The notes under the pieces: generated by a model
What the model saw: only the letters and a program-made list of their open reading frames with translations
Database searches by the model: none
Told to the model about the DNA's origin: nothing
Shown: positions 48,873-58,496 of the stretch, one piece after another
Position numbering within the stretch: position 1 is the first letter of the stretch
Layout: each line of letters opens with the position of its first letter
Assembly: GCF_005870025.1 (NCBI RefSeq)
Contig: NZ_VATA01000002.1
Location: 62,001 to 126,000, forward strand
Direction of reading: 5' to 3'
Length of the DNA stretch: 64,000 nt
DNA from: Poseidonocella sp. HB161398
GTDB lineage: Bacteria > Pseudomonadota > Alphaproteobacteria > Rhodobacterales > Rhodobacteraceae
Made by a program: the position numbers and the translations under genes

Positions 48873-50360
48873 ATGAATGCCAATGTGATCTCGCTCGACG
48901 GGCTGAAGGTTGCCAGCCGGGACGATCTGACCAAAGCCATCGAATCCAAGGGATGCGAAAGCTCGTCCTGCGGGTCTTCCGACGCCCCCGAGGACATGGA
49001 TCCCTCCACCTGGCAGAAGGTGAAGGACCATCCCTGCTATTCCGAAGAGGCGCATCACTATTTTGCCCGGATGCATGTCGCCGTGGCGCCTGCCTGCAAC
49101 ATCCAGTGCAACTACTGCAACCGCAAGTACGACTGCGCCAACGAGAGCCGCCCCGGCGTCGTTTCCGAACGGCTGACCCCGGACCAGGCCGCGCGCAAGG
49201 TGATCGCGGTCGCCAACGAAATCCCCCAGCTTTCCGTCCTCGGCATCGCCGGACCGGGCGACAGCGCCTATGACTGGCGCAAGACGAAGGAGACCTTCAA
49301 GCAGGTCCAGGCGCAGCTGCCCGACATCAAGCTGTGCCTCTCGACCAACGGTCTCGCCCTGCCCGACCATGTCGACGAGCTGCTCGACATGAACATCGAC
49401 CATGTCACGCTGACCATCAACATGATCGACCCCGAGATCGGCACGAAGATCTATCCCTGGATCTTCTGGGAGAAGAAGCGCCGCACCGGGCTCGAGGCCG
49501 CGCAGATCCTGCACGAGCGGCAGATGCAGTCGCTCGACATGCTGCACGAGCGCGGCATCCTGGTGAAGGTCAACTCGGTGATGATCCCCGGGATCAATGA
49601 CGAGCACCTCCTGGAGGTCAACCGCGAGGTCAAGAAGCGCGGCGCCTTCCTGCACAACATCATGCCGCTGATCTCGGCGCCCGAGCACGGCACGGTTTTC
49701 GGCCTGGAAGGCCAGCGCGGCCCGACCGCGGCCGAGCTGAAGAAGCTGCAGGATGCCTGCGCCGGCGGCGCCAACCTGATGAAGCACTGCCGCCAGTGCC
49801 GCGCCGATGCGGTGGGCCTTCTGGGCGAGGACCGCGGCCAGGAATTCACCATGGATCTGGTCCCCGAAGAGGTCACCTACGATCCCTCCAAGCGCGAGGC
49901 CTATCGCGACTGGGTGGCCGAGGAGCGCGGCGAGCGCCGGGCGGCCGCGGAAACCGCCAAAGCCGAGACGCAGGCTGCGGTGAACCCCGATGCCGAGGCG
50001 ATGCTGATCGCCGTGGCGACCAAGGGCGGCGGCCGCATCAACCAGCATTTCGGCCATGCGACCGAGTTCCAGATCTTCGAGGTGGACAATGATGGCGTGC
50101 GCTTCGTCACCCACCGCCGCTGCGACAACTACTGCGTCGGCGGCTATGGCGAGGAGGACAAGCTGGAGCTGGTGATCAAGACGCTCGAGGGCATCAGCAC
50201 CATCCTCTGCGCCAAGATCGGCGACTGCCCGCGCGAGGATCTGGAGAAGGCCGGGATCGAGGCGATCCAGGACTATGCCTACGAGTACATCGAGACCGCC
50301 GTCTCGGCCGTCTACCGCGCCAGGAACGGCCTGCCGGCCGAAGAAGCCGAGATCGCCTGA
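48873..50360 (+). CDS. nifB: FeMo cofactor biosynthesis protein NifB
   Basis: A 495-aa radical SAM enzyme that makes NifB-co, the Fe-S-C core. The radical-SAM cysteines are Cys75, Cys79 and Cys82 (CNIQCNYC). [12 protein letters not shown] and [19 protein letters not shown] (accessory cluster ligands) are present. A NifX-like domain fills the C-terminus ([20 protein letters not shown] to the end), as in most long NifB proteins. GAGAGGATGCGCGAAG precedes the ATG. Start of nifB-fdxN-LRV-nifZ-nifT-SIR2. Confidence 0.97.
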   Translation: MNANVISLDGLKVASRDDLTKAIESKGCESSSCGSSDAPEDMDPSTWQKVKDHPCYSEEAHHYFARMHVAVAPACNIQCNYCNRKYDCANESRPGVVSERLTPDQAARKVIAVANEIPQLSVLGIAGPGDSAYDWRKTKETFKQVQAQLPDIKLCLSTNGLALPDHVDELLDMNIDHVTLTINMIDPEIGTKIYPWIFWEKKRRTGLEAAQILHERQMQSLDMLHERGILVKVNSVMIPGINDEHLLEVNREVKKRGAFLHNIMPLISAPEHGTVFGLEGQRGPTAAELKKLQDACAGGANLMKHCRQCRADAVGLLGEDRGQEFTMDLVPEEVTYDPSKREAYRDWVAEERGERRAAAETAKAETQAAVNPDAEAMLIAVATKGGGRINQHFGHATEFQIFEVDNDGVRFVTHRRCDNYCVGGYGEEDKLELVIKTLEGISTILCAKIGDCPREDLEKAGIEAIQDYAYEYIETAVSAVYRARNGLPAEEAEIA

Positions 50361-50386
50361 CCCAGAGCCCGCGAAAGGAGCAAGCC

Positions 50387-50581
50387 ATGGCACTGAAAAT
50401 CGTCGTCGAAAACTGCACTGTCTGCGGCGCCTGCGAGTTCGAATGCCCGAACGCCGCGATCCGCTTCGAGAGCGACACCTACATCATCGACCCGTCGCTC
50501 TGCACCGAATGCGAAGGCCATGCCGACAACCCGCAATGCGCCGAGGTCTGCCCGGTGCCCGAGACCTGCGTGGCGGCCTGA
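50387..50581 (+). CDS. fdxN: 4Fe-4S ferredoxin FdxN
   Basis: A 64-aa two-cluster ferredoxin. The first motif is [12 protein letters not shown] and the second [18 protein letters not shown] with the inserted loop typical of this family. FdxN is a principal electron donor to nitrogenase in Rhodobacter. AAAGGAGCAAGCC precedes the ATG. Confidence 0.95.
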   Translation: MALKIVVENCTVCGACEFECPNAAIRFESDTYIIDPSLCTECEGHADNPQCAEVCPVPETCVAA

Positions 50582-50584
50582 GCG

Positions 50585-51340
50585 ATGACCGACGGACCTC
50601 CCCCTGTCGACTGGCAGGGGGATCCCCTCGACTGCGGCGCCTGCCGCTTCAAGCGCAAGCTCGGCCAGGGCAAATGCGGCCCTGGCTGGGCCTGCGTCCA
50701 CGACCGCTATGCCAAGCGGATCGAGCGGTTCTTCCTGCTCAATCCCGACCTGGCCGACGAGTGTCTCGGGATGCCCTATTTCGAGACCCGGATGAATGCC
50801 GCGCGGCTGGCCTCGGTCTTCCGGCTGACCCGGCTGCTGAGCGATCCCGATCCGGGGGTGCGCGCCATGGCGGTGCTGCGCCTGCCGGTCACCCATGCCC
50901 AGCGGCGGATGAAGGACGAGGACCGCCGCGTGCGGATCGCCGTCGCCCACCGCCTGCCGGTGGAGGAGCTGCTGCCGATGCTCGGCGACCCGGACAGCTA
51001 TGTCCGCTCCATCGCCATGCGGCGGGCGGAACCGGGGATGCTGCCGGTGGCGATCCATGACGCCGATCCCGAGATCCGGCGGATCGTGGCCCGGCGCATC
51101 GGCCTGGACTGGCTCGACCGGTTCCGCAGCGATCCCGACCCGCTGGTGCGCCGCGAGGCGGCCGGACGGCGGCCGGGCCCCTTCGTGGAGGATGACGACC
51201 TCCGCGTGCGCCATGCCGTCGCCGAGCGCGGCGGCCTGGAAGAGGCAACGCGCCTTCTCGACGACCCCGAGGAGGTGATCCGCGAAACCGCAGCCGCACG
51301 GCTGCACCAATTGAAGGAGGGAGCCAATGTCGACGGATGA
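50585..51340 (+). CDS. 4Fe-4S-binding leucine-rich repeat variant (LRV) protein
   Basis: A 251-aa protein. An N-terminal cysteine cluster (CGACRFKRKLGQGKCGPGWAC, ligands within residues 17-37) should bind [4Fe-4S]. It is followed by tandem helical repeats of about 24 residues with the pattern LLSDPDPGVRAMAVLRLP, MLGDPDSYVRSIAMRR, AIHDADPEIRRIVARR, RSDPDPLVRREAAGRR. This matches the LRV Fe-S protein known next to nifB in Azotobacter, whose function is unsettled. It overlaps nifZ by 14 bp. Confidence 0.88.
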   Translation: MTDGPPPVDWQGDPLDCGACRFKRKLGQGKCGPGWACVHDRYAKRIERFFLLNPDLADECLGMPYFETRMNAARLASVFRLTRLLSDPDPGVRAMAVLRLPVTHAQRRMKDEDRRVRIAVAHRLPVEELLPMLGDPDSYVRSIAMRRAEPGMLPVAIHDADPEIRRIVARRIGLDWLDRFRSDPDPLVRREAAGRRPGPFVEDDDLRVRHAVAERGGLEEATRLLDDPEEVIRETAAARLHQLKEGANVDG

Positions 51341-51608
51341 CCGCGAGATCGAGGTCTATCGGGACCCGAAATACATGCCCGGGGACAAGGTTGTCTCCAA
51401 GAAGAACGTCAAGAATGACGGCACGATGTTCGGCAAGGAAATCAACGAGACCGTCGTGAAGAAGGGCGATGTCGGCTATGTGCGCGACATCGGCGTCTTC
51501 CTGCAGCAGTTCTACATCTACGCCGTCGACTTCATGGAGCGTGGATCAATCGTCGGCATGCGCGAACGGGAGCTCGTGCCGTTTACCATCGAGGAGCCTG
51601 CCGAATGA
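51327..51608 (+). CDS. nifZ: Nitrogen fixation protein NifZ
   Basis: A 93-aa protein involved in P-cluster maturation of the MoFe protein. The core is KYMPGDKVVSKKNVKNDGTM, KKGDVGYVRDIGVFLQQFYI and YAVDFMERGSIVGMRERELV. Overlaps the LRV gene by 14 bp and nifT by 4 bp. GAAGGAGGGAGCC upstream. Confidence 0.94.
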   Translation: MSTDDREIEVYRDPKYMPGDKVVSKKNVKNDGTMFGKEINETVVKKGDVGYVRDIGVFLQQFYIYAVDFMERGSIVGMRERELVPFTIEEPAE

Positions 51609-51820
51609 AAGTCATGGTGAGGAACACGCCCAAGGGGCTGGAGGTCTACGTTCCCAAGAAGGACCTGGAGGAGCTGGTCGTCGAGACCGAGACCCCGGAC
51701 ATCTGGGGCGGCTGGGTCAAGCTGGCCAATGGCTGGAAGCTGCAGATGCCGGCCTATGACGAGCCGCCCTCCCTGCCCGCGACGATCGAGGCGAAGAAGC
51801 TCGCCGAAGTGGAGGACTGA
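51605..51820 (+). CDS. nifT: Nitrogen fixation protein NifT (FixU)
   Basis: A 71-aa protein with MVRNTPKGLEVYVPKKDLEE and WGGWVKLANGWKLQMPA, diagnostic of NifT/FixU. It is conserved in nif clusters with no clear essential role. Overlaps nifZ by 4 bp; 3 bp to the SIR2 gene. Confidence 0.92.
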   Translation: MKVMVRNTPKGLEVYVPKKDLEELVVETETPDIWGGWVKLANGWKLQMPAYDEPPSLPATIEAKKLAEVED

Positions 51821-51823
51821 GCG

Positions 51824-52648
51824 ATGAGCGAGATGGAGATCCTGCGCAAGGCCCTGGCCGAGGTCGAGGCCGGAACCCGCATCCCCTATCTGGGCGCCGG
51901 CGTGTCGGCGATGTCGAATGGCGACGCCCCGCGCTCGCCCGAGGCGCTCTGCGCGGTGATCGAGGCCCAGGTCCGCGTGCCCAAGCGCGCCCAGGGCAAC
52001 CTGTGGTCCGCCGCCCAGTATGTCGAGAGCCGCAAGTTCCGCGCGACCCTCGCCGATATCGTCACCCGCGCCTTCGAGGGCGACGAAGGCGGCAACCCGG
52101 TCCATGCCTGGCTTGCCCGCATCCGCCCGCCGATGGTGGTCGACACCTGGTACGATGACGGCCTGCTGAAGGCCTATGAGGGCGACAGCTGGGGCTGGGC
52201 CCAGGGCTGGTCGCGCAACGGCGAATGGATCGAGATCTGGAACAAGGCCTTCGCCCCGGACGGCACCGAGCTCGAGGCGCCGAACCCGGCCTGGGCCTCG
52301 CTGATCTACAAGCCGCACGGCATGGCGCGGAAGGGCTCCAGCTTCCTTCTGTCGGACAGCGACTATGTCGAGGTGCTGACCGAGATCGACATCCAGACGC
52401 CGATCCCCGAAGAGGTCCGCGCGCGCCGCACTGGCCGCGGCTTCCTCTTCCTCGGATGCCGTTTCGATGACCAGATGCTCAGGATCTTCGCACGCCAGAT
52501 CGTCAAGCGCTCGGGCGGAAATCACGTCGCTGTGATCGACGGTGATCTTTCGCGGATGGAAGAGAAATTCCTTGATGAATTAGGTATCCTCAGGGTGAAT
52601 CTTCCGGCCTCGGCCGTGCTGGAGGCTCTGGCCTCCGAACCGGCCTGA
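51824..52648 (+). CDS. SIR2-like domain protein in the nif operon
   Basis: A 274-aa protein. A Rossmann-like NAD-binding opening, RIPYLGAGVSAMS, matches the GAGxS motif of SIR2 proteins. The C-terminal half contains FLFLGCRFDDQMLRIFARQI and VAVIDGD, the second part of the SIR2-like fold. The zinc-binding CxxC pairs of classical sirtuins are absent. It follows nifT by 3 bp in the nifB operon, so it is co-expressed under nitrogen-fixing conditions. Protein deacylation, NAD hydrolysis or simple NAD sensing are all possible. Related genomes carry it in the same place. Confidence 0.75.
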   Translation: MSEMEILRKALAEVEAGTRIPYLGAGVSAMSNGDAPRSPEALCAVIEAQVRVPKRAQGNLWSAAQYVESRKFRATLADIVTRAFEGDEGGNPVHAWLARIRPPMVVDTWYDDGLLKAYEGDSWGWAQGWSRNGEWIEIWNKAFAPDGTELEAPNPAWASLIYKPHGMARKGSSFLLSDSDYVEVLTEIDIQTPIPEEVRARRTGRGFLFLGCRFDDQMLRIFARQIVKRSGGNHVAVIDGDLSRMEEKFLDELGILRVNLPASAVLEALASEPA

Positions 52649-52659
52649 CCGGCGCCCGG

Positions 52660-53061
52660 ATGACCGGGACGACGTCCGCCCCCGATGCTCCCGAGGGGGG
52701 CGTTGACGTTCAGGGCTGGGCAGAGCGTAGTCCTCTCTGCCCGGCCCATGTCGACTGCGCCATCGCGGTTGCGCTGAAGGTGCTCGACGGGAAATGCAAG
52801 ATGCCGCCGCACGAGGCCGCCATCATGATGGCGCTCTATGACGCGGTGCGGCATCTGCCGGCCGCCAAGCTCGGCCGCGACAGCCACGAGATGATCGCGC
52901 GCGCCCGTGCCGAAACGGTGGAGCATGTCCGCATGGATGTCTACGAGGCGCGCGTCCTGGCGGAAACGCGGATCTCGCGCCCGGTGATGAAGCAGTTCAA
53001 GGCGATGCTGCGCGCCGAGGGCGTGCTGCCGAAGAAACGGCCGGCCGCGGCCGCGGAGTGA
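52660..53061 (+). CDS. Nif-operon distal protein, unknown
   Basis: A 133-aa protein 11 bp after the SIR2 gene. It has one cysteine pair (LCPAHVDC), a likely helical region (EAAIMMALYDAVRHLPAAKL) and a Lys/Ala-rich end (KKRPAAAAE). No family is recognised. Spacing suggests it is the last gene of the nifB operon. The start may be a few codons later than ATG 52660. Confidence 0.6.
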   Translation: MTGTTSAPDAPEGGVDVQGWAERSPLCPAHVDCAIAVALKVLDGKCKMPPHEAAIMMALYDAVRHLPAAKLGRDSHEMIARARAETVEHVRMDVYEARVLAETRISRPVMKQFKAMLRAEGVLPKKRPAAAAE

Positions 53062-53179
53062 GCCCTCCCGCCCGCCATCGGCGGATTTCCGGCAGGGCCC
53101 GCGCTACGGCGATATACGCCGCGCCGCCAGTCCCCTAGCATGCGGAAAAGCAATTGCGACGCGCGGGGGAAGCCACAGC

Positions 53180-54112
53180 ATGACAGCCGGAACGCGGCCC
53201 GAATTCACCGAAGCGGCGATGCAGCAGCTGCACGACCTGGTCGCCGATCACGACTGGCCGCAGGTCGCGGCGCGGACGGCGGCCTTCCTCGGGGATCCCG
53301 CCTGCATCTCCGGCGCCTCCGTGGCCTTCCTGTCCTGGCTGACGGAATATGCCGAGCAGTCCGTGCTCGATCCCGCGGTGACCGCCCCCGCGGCGGACCG
53401 CCTGCGCGGGGCCGCGAAGCGCCGCCAGATCTTCCGCGAACGCCACCGCGCCCGCCTCAGCCGCCGCAGCTATGTCAGCCTCGGCTGCGAATGCCAGCCC
53501 TGGGTGATCCTGAACCGCTGGGGCTTCCGCGACACGATGCGCGACATGAACCCGTTCAGCCTGGGCGTGCATCGCATGCCCGGACTGCTCGGCATCCTCG
53601 AGAGCCGCTTCGACGGCTATGCCGGGCCCGGCGCCATCGGCACCCGCCCGCATGCCGCAAGCCGGCAGCCGATGCTGGTCGATCCGGTGCGCGGCATCAC
53701 CTGGAACCACCATCGCGGCCCGGCCTGGACGGACGACGACTTCGCCCGGTTCCGCGCCCATCAGGCCGCGCTGGTCCCCGCCTTCTACGAGGCCAGCCGC
53801 CGTCCCGGCGCGATCCATGTGATGAGCCGCTGGGCGAAGTTCCATCCCGAAGGCAGCCGCGCCGAGATCGACCGGCTGCTCGCGGCGATCTCGGAGGCCG
53901 GCGCCGCAGAGCCCCGCCTGGTGATCCTGGATTTCGGCGACAGCCCGCTGGCACCCGGCATCACGCGCCTCGCGGAGGGGGTCCACGCCATCTCGCGGCC
54001 CTACCCGACGGCGGACTATGTCTGGAGCAATATCCATGCCTACCGGACGCCCGAGGGCATGGACTGGGAGCTGGGGCTGATGCGCGACCTGATCGCGGTC
54101 GCGGAGGGCTAG
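53180..54112 (+). CDS. DUF1796-like putative papain-fold protein
   Basis: A 310-aa protein. The first 90 residues are helical. The second domain opens YVSLGCECQPWVILNRWGFR, matching the ysLGsxCx...L...g.R start of DUF1796 putative cysteine peptidases, where that Cys is the proposed nucleophile. It continues to MNPFSLGVHRMP, then a later TWNHH and IHVMSRWAKF. Catalysis is not shown by sequence. Not linked in an operon with the nif genes, since 118 bp separate them. Confidence 0.6.
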   Translation: MTAGTRPEFTEAAMQQLHDLVADHDWPQVAARTAAFLGDPACISGASVAFLSWLTEYAEQSVLDPAVTAPAADRLRGAAKRRQIFRERHRARLSRRSYVSLGCECQPWVILNRWGFRDTMRDMNPFSLGVHRMPGLLGILESRFDGYAGPGAIGTRPHAASRQPMLVDPVRGITWNHHRGPAWTDDDFARFRAHQAALVPAFYEASRRPGAIHVMSRWAKFHPEGSRAEIDRLLAAISEAGAAEPRLVILDFGDSPLAPGITRLAEGVHAISRPYPTADYVWSNIHAYRTPEGMDWELGLMRDLIAVAEG

Positions 54113-54134
54113 AGGCCCCCCGCCACTCGTCCGG

Positions 54135-54428
54135 TCAGGCGTCGGCGATCTCGACGAAGACCATGTCCCGCTCGGAGGCGTCCTTCGCGAAGGACAGCGC
54201 CTCCTGGTATTCTGGGCTGTTGTAGCAGGCCTCGGCCGCCTCGATGCTGTCGAAGCGGACGACGACATTGCGCGGGCGCTCGTTGCCCTCGATCCACTTG
54301 TAGCGGGTGCCGCGTGCCAGGAAGGTGCCGCCATGCTTGGCAATGGCAGGCCCGGCAAGCTTCGCGTACTTGCCGTAGTCCTCTTCGTTGCTGACACTTA
54401 CATGGGTGATCCAGAGCGCAGGCATCAC
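54135..54428 (-). CDS. DUF1330 domain protein
   Basis: A 97-aa ferredoxin-like-fold protein ([60 protein letters not shown]). DUF1330 is found widely without a known reaction. The ATG overlaps the alaS stop by 4 bp, so it is translationally coupled to alaS. Confidence 0.88.
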   Translation of the reverse strand: MMPALWITHVSVSNEEDYGKYAKLAGPAIAKHGGTFLARGTRYKWIEGNERPRNVVVRFDSIEAAEACYNSPEYQEALSFAKDASERDMVFVEIADA

Positions 54429-57085
54429 AGTCCCTCCAACACGCGTTCCACGGCGGCCAGCGCCTCGGGCGCCCGGGTGGCATCCGCCCCCCCGGCCTGG
54501 GCCATGTCGGGTCGGCCGCCGCCGCCCTTGCCGCCCAGCTCGGCCGCCGCCGCCTTGACCAGGTCGACTGCCGAGATGCGGCCGGTCAGGTCGCCGGTGA
54601 CGCCCGCGGCCACGGCCGCCTTGCCGTCGGCATCGGCGATCAGCACGATCACGCCCGAGCCCAGCCGTTCCTTGTGCGCGTCGATCAACGGACGCAGATC
54701 CTTGCCGGAGACGCCCGAAAGGCTCTGGCCGAGGAAGGTCACGCCCTTGATGTCCTTGGTTTCAGGCCCCGATCCCGAGCCGCCGCCCATCGCGAGGTCG
54801 CGGCGCAGCTGCGCCACCTCGTTCTGCAGCGCGCGGCGCTCGTCGAGCAGCGCCTGCAGCCGCGAGGGCACGTCATCGGCCTGCGCCTTCAGCACGCCCG
54901 CCGCCTCGGACAGCGTCGCCGCCTGCCCGGCCAGGTAGTCGAAGGCGGCCTGCCCGGTCAGCGCCTCGATCCGGCGGATGCCGGCCGAGGAGGCGCTGTC
55001 GCCCAGCGTCACGAACATGCCGATCTCGCCCAGCCGCTTGACATGGGTGCCGCCACAGAGCTCCAGCGAGTAGACATCGCCGGTCACGCCCTTGCCGGAG
55101 CCCTTCTGCGTGCCCATCGACACGACCCGGACCTCGTCGCCGTATTTCTCGCCGAACAGCGCCTGGGCGCCCAGCTCGCGCGCCTCGTCGGGCGTCATGA
55201 TGCGGGTATCGACTTGGCTGTTCTGGCGGATCATCGCGTTGACGTCGGCATTGATGCGGGCCAGCTCCTCGGACGTCACCGCCTTGGAATGGCTGAAATC
55301 GAAGCGCAGGCGATCCTCGGCATTGAGCGAGCCGCGCTGCGCCACATGGGTGCCCAGCACCTCGCGCAGCGCCTCGTTCAGCAGGTGCGTCGCCGAGTGG
55401 TTGGCGCGGATCGCGGCGCGGCGGCCGTGATCGACGATCAGCTCGGCGCCCTGCCCGGCGGAAATCGTGCCTTCGGTCACTTCGGCGAAGTGGATGAAAA
55501 CGCCCGCAGATTTCTTGGTATCCGTGATCGTCGCCGCCCCGGTTGCAGTCCGCAACCGCCCGGAGTCGCCCACCTGGCCGCCGCTTTCGGCATAGAACGG
55601 GGTCTGGTTGACCACGATCTGCACCGTCTCGCCGACCGCAGCCTCCGTCGCCGCGGCGCCGTCCTTGACGATCGCCAGCAGCTGGCCTTCGGAGAACTCG
55701 GCGTCATAGCCGAGGAACTCGGTCACGCCGTGCTTCTCGGCCAGGTCGAACCAGATCGCGGCATCGGCGGTCTCGCCCGAGCCCGCCCAGGCGGCGCGCG
55801 CCTTGGCCTTCTGCTCGGCCATGGCGCTGTCGAAGCCGGTCGTGTCGACCGTGTGGCCCTTCTCGCGCAGCGCGTCCTGGGTCAGGTCGAGCGGGAAGCC
55901 GTAGGTGTCGTAGAGCTTGAACGCGGTCTCGCCCGGCAGCTCCGCGCCCTCGGGCAGGTCGACAAGTGCGTCGTCGAGCAGCTTCAGGCCGCGGTCGAGC
56001 GTCTGGCGGAAGCGGTTCTCTTCCAGCTGCAGGGTCTCCTCGATCAGCGACTGCGCCTGGCCGAGTTCCGGATAGGCCTGGCCCATCTGCGCGACCAGCG
56101 CCGGGACCAGCCGGTGCATCAGCGGATCCTTGGCGCCCAGCAGATGCGCATGGCGCATCGCGCGGCGCATGATCCGGCGCAGCACGTAGCCGCGGCCGTC
56201 ATTCGAGGGCGACACGCCGTCGGCGATCAGGAAGGAGGTCGAGCGCAGGTGGTCGGCGATGACCCGGTGATGCACCTTGCCCGGACCGTCGGGATCGCAG
56301 GAGGTCGCATTCGCCGAGGCCTCGATCAGCGAGCGCATCAGGTCGGTGTCGTAGTTGTCGTGCTTGCCCTGCAGCAGCGCGCCGATCCGCTCCAGCCCCA
56401 TGCCGGTGTCGATCGAGGGCTTCGGCAGGTCCTCGCGGCGGCCGTCCTCGAACTGCTCGTACTGCATGAAGACGAGGTTCCAGATCTCGATGAACCGGTC
56501 GCCATCCTCTTCCGGGCTGCCCGGAGGGCCGCCCCAGACATGGTCGCCATGGTCGTAGAAGATCTCGGTGCAGGGACCGCAGGGACCGGTCGGGCCGGCC
56601 GACCAGAAGTTGTCGTCGGTGGCGATGCGGATGATGCGGTCGTCGGGCAGCCCCGCGACTTTCTTCCAGATCTGCACCGCCTCTTCGTCGGTGTGGTAGA
56701 CGGTGACCAGGAGGCGCGACTTGTCGATGCCGAAATCCTTGGTCAGCAGCTCCCAGGCGAAGGGGATCGCGTCTTCCTTGAAATAGTCGCCGAAGGAAAA
56801 ATTCCCCAGCATTTCGAAGAAGGTATGGTGGCGCGCGGTATAGCCGACATTGTCGAGGTCGTTATGCTTGCCGCCTGCGCGGACGCATTTCTGCGCGGTG
56901 GTGGCGCGGGAGTAGTCGCGGTGCTCGACGCCGGTGAAGACGTTCTTGAACTGGACCATGCCCGCCGCGGTGAACATCAGCGTCGGATCGTTGCGCGGGA
57001 CCAGCGGCGAGCTGTCCACCACCGCGTGGCCATTGCGTCCGAAATAGTCGAGGAAGGTCGTGCGGATATCGTTCAGGCTTGCCAT
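54425..57085 (-). CDS. alaS: Alanyl-tRNA synthetase
   Basis: An 886-aa class II synthetase. The N-terminal aminoacylation domain has [13 protein letters not shown] and [20 protein letters not shown]. The editing domain has the metal-binding HxxxH ([14 protein letters not shown]) and [16 protein letters not shown]. The C-Ala domain ends [12 protein letters not shown] palindrome copy is read in frame in the editing-domain region (55541-55557). Confidence 0.98.
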   Translation of the reverse strand: MASLNDIRTTFLDYFGRNGHAVVDSSPLVPRNDPTLMFTAAGMVQFKNVFTGVEHRDYSRATTAQKCVRAGGKHNDLDNVGYTARHHTFFEMLGNFSFGDYFKEDAIPFAWELLTKDFGIDKSRLLVTVYHTDEEAVQIWKKVAGLPDDRIIRIATDDNFWSAGPTGPCGPCTEIFYDHGDHVWGGPPGSPEEDGDRFIEIWNLVFMQYEQFEDGRREDLPKPSIDTGMGLERIGALLQGKHDNYDTDLMRSLIEASANATSCDPDGPGKVHHRVIADHLRSTSFLIADGVSPSNDGRGYVLRRIMRRAMRHAHLLGAKDPLMHRLVPALVAQMGQAYPELGQAQSLIEETLQLEENRFRQTLDRGLKLLDDALVDLPEGAELPGETAFKLYDTYGFPLDLTQDALREKGHTVDTTGFDSAMAEQKAKARAAWAGSGETADAAIWFDLAEKHGVTEFLGYDAEFSEGQLLAIVKDGAAATEAAVGETVQIVVNQTPFYAESGGQVGDSGRLRTATGAATITDTKKSAGVFIHFAEVTEGTISAGQGAELIVDHGRRAAIRANHSATHLLNEALREVLGTHVAQRGSLNAEDRLRFDFSHSKAVTSEELARINADVNAMIRQNSQVDTRIMTPDEARELGAQALFGEKYGDEVRVVSMGTQKGSGKGVTGDVYSLELCGGTHVKRLGEIGMFVTLGDSASSAGIRRIEALTGQAAFDYLAGQAATLSEAAGVLKAQADDVPSRLQALLDERRALQNEVAQLRRDLAMGGGSGSGPETKDIKGVTFLGQSLSGVSGKDLRPLIDAHKERLGSGVIVLIADADGKAAVAAGVTGDLTGRISAVDLVKAAAAELGGKGGGGRPDMAQAGGADATRAPEALAAVERVLEGL
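55541..55557. repeat. 17-bp palindrome, copy 13 (inside alaS)
   Basis: GGTTGCA-GTC-CGCAACC, one mismatch. On the alaS strand it is read R-L-R-T-A-T within the segment [17 protein letters not shown]. Confidence 0.75.
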
Positions 57086-57164
57086 GGCTCAGCGTCTCTT
57101 GCCGGTTCGGTTCCCGCCTCTCTATCGCCCAAGCGGCGGGGTGTCCACATCGCAGGCGCGCATG

Positions 57165-57191
57165 AAAAAACCCCGCCGCGAGGACGGGGTT
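57165..57191 (-). terminator. Terminator after recA
   Basis: On the minus strand AACCCCG / CGGGGTT with a 9-nt loop, followed by TTTT, 36 bp past the recA stop. Confidence 0.88.
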
Positions 57192-57226
57192 CCGCAGGGG
57201 CCCGGGGGCCCGGTCCGGGGGGAGGA

Positions 57227-58309
57227 TCAGCCCTCCATCACCTCGTCGTCGCTGCTGGTATCGGTCTCTTCGCCCATGTGGAAGTCGAGCCCGTGGGCCG
57301 CGCGGATCTGGTCCTCGATTTCCATCGCGATCTTCTGGTTCTGGCGCAGGTAGGTCTTGGCGTTCTCGCGCCCCTGGCCGATCCGCTCGTCGCCATAGGA
57401 GTACCAGGAACCGGATTTCGACACGACCCCGGCCTTGACCCCCAGATCGAGCAGCTCGCCCATCTTGGAGATGCCCTCGCCGTAGATGATGTCGAATTCC
57501 ACCTGCTTGAAGGGCGGCGCCACCTTGTTCTTGACGATCTTGACCTTGGTCTGGTTGCCCACCACCTCGTCGCGGTCCTTGACCGAGCCGATGCGGCGGA
57601 TGTCGAGCCGGACCGAGGAGTAGAATTTCAGCGCGTTGCCGCCCGTCGTGGTCTCGGGCGAGCCGAACATGACGCCGATCTTCATCCGGATCTGGTTGAT
57701 GAAGATCACCATGCAGTTCGAGCGGCTGATCGAGGCGGTCAGCTTGCGCATCGCCTGGCTCATCAGCCGGGCCTGGGCACCGACCTGGGCATCGCCCATG
57801 TCGCCCTCGAGCTCGGATTTCGGCGTCAGCGCGGCGACGGAGTCGACCACGACCATGCTGACCGCGCCGGAGCGGATCAGGGTATCGGTGATCTCCAGCG
57901 CCTGTTCGCCAGTATCCGGCTGGCTGATCAGCAGCTCGTCGAGATTGACGCCGAGCTTGCGGGCATATTGCGGGTCGAGTGCATGTTCGGCATCGACGAA
58001 GGCGCAGATCCCGCCCTTTTTCTGCTCTTCCGCCACGCAATGCAGCGTCAGCGTGGTCTTGCCCGAGCTTTCCGGGCCGAAGATCTCGATCACCCGGCCC
58101 TTGGGCAGGCCGCCGATGCCGAGCGCGATGTCGAGTCCCAGCGAACCGGTCGAGGTCGCCTCGATGTCCTGAACCGCGCCTTCCTGGCCGAGCTTCATGA
58201 TCGAGCCCTTGCCGAACTGCCGTTCGATTTGCGCCAGAGCCGAGTCCAGCGCCTTCTGCTTGTCCATAGTGCGAGTTCCGCCCAGATCGAGGAGGTTTGC
58301 CGAAGCCAT
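57227..58309 (-). CDS. recA: Recombinase RecA
   Basis: A 360-aa recombinase for homologous repair and SOS induction. Walker [11 protein letters not shown], the [29 protein letters not shown] Walker B region (shown in part) and the L2 loop [20 protein letters not shown] are present. The C-terminal acidic tail ends [10 protein letters not shown]. The start at 58309 ([11 protein letters not shown]) is chosen over 58348 because that upstream stretch overlaps the promoter, and the shorter N-terminus matches the family. Under LexA control by the SOS box at 58359. Confidence 0.98.
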   Translation of the reverse strand: MASANLLDLGGTRTMDKQKALDSALAQIERQFGKGSIMKLGQEGAVQDIEATSTGSLGLDIALGIGGLPKGRVIEIFGPESSGKTTLTLHCVAEEQKKGGICAFVDAEHALDPQYARKLGVNLDELLISQPDTGEQALEITDTLIRSGAVSMVVVDSVAALTPKSELEGDMGDAQVGAQARLMSQAMRKLTASISRSNCMVIFINQIRMKIGVMFGSPETTTGGNALKFYSSVRLDIRRIGSVKDRDEVVGNQTKVKIVKNKVAPPFKQVEFDIIYGEGISKMGELLDLGVKAGVVSKSGSWYSYGDERIGQGRENAKTYLRQNQKIAMEIEDQIRAAHGLDFHMGEETDTSSDDEVMEG

Positions 58310-58358
58310 TACGCCTGTCCTTATCTCATGCCCGCTTGAGGGCGGCAATGCCAGTTAT

Positions 58359-58373
58359 GTTCTGCTCTTGTTC
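58359..58373. promoter_or_regulatory. SOS (LexA) box of recA
   Basis: GTTC-TGCTCTT-GTTC (minus strand GAAC-N7-GAAC), the direct-repeat LexA box of alphaproteobacteria, 50 bp upstream of the recA start. A second pair of GAAC repeats with 6-nt spacing lies at 58384-58397. Confidence 0.9.
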
Positions 58374-58496
58374 TCACTATGGGGAACAGAGCGGAACATT
58401 TCAACTCAAATTCGTCCGGAAACTATCGGCACGAGTCGGTTAAGGCATGCTTAAGCTGGCCAGGCTGCGGAGGCGGGACCGGGTCTGCCGGTCCCG

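Noticed and set aside
54674-58339. 1221-aa open frame antisense to alaS and recA
   Set aside because: Covers two well-supported genes on the other strand and crosses the recA terminator; no family similarity.
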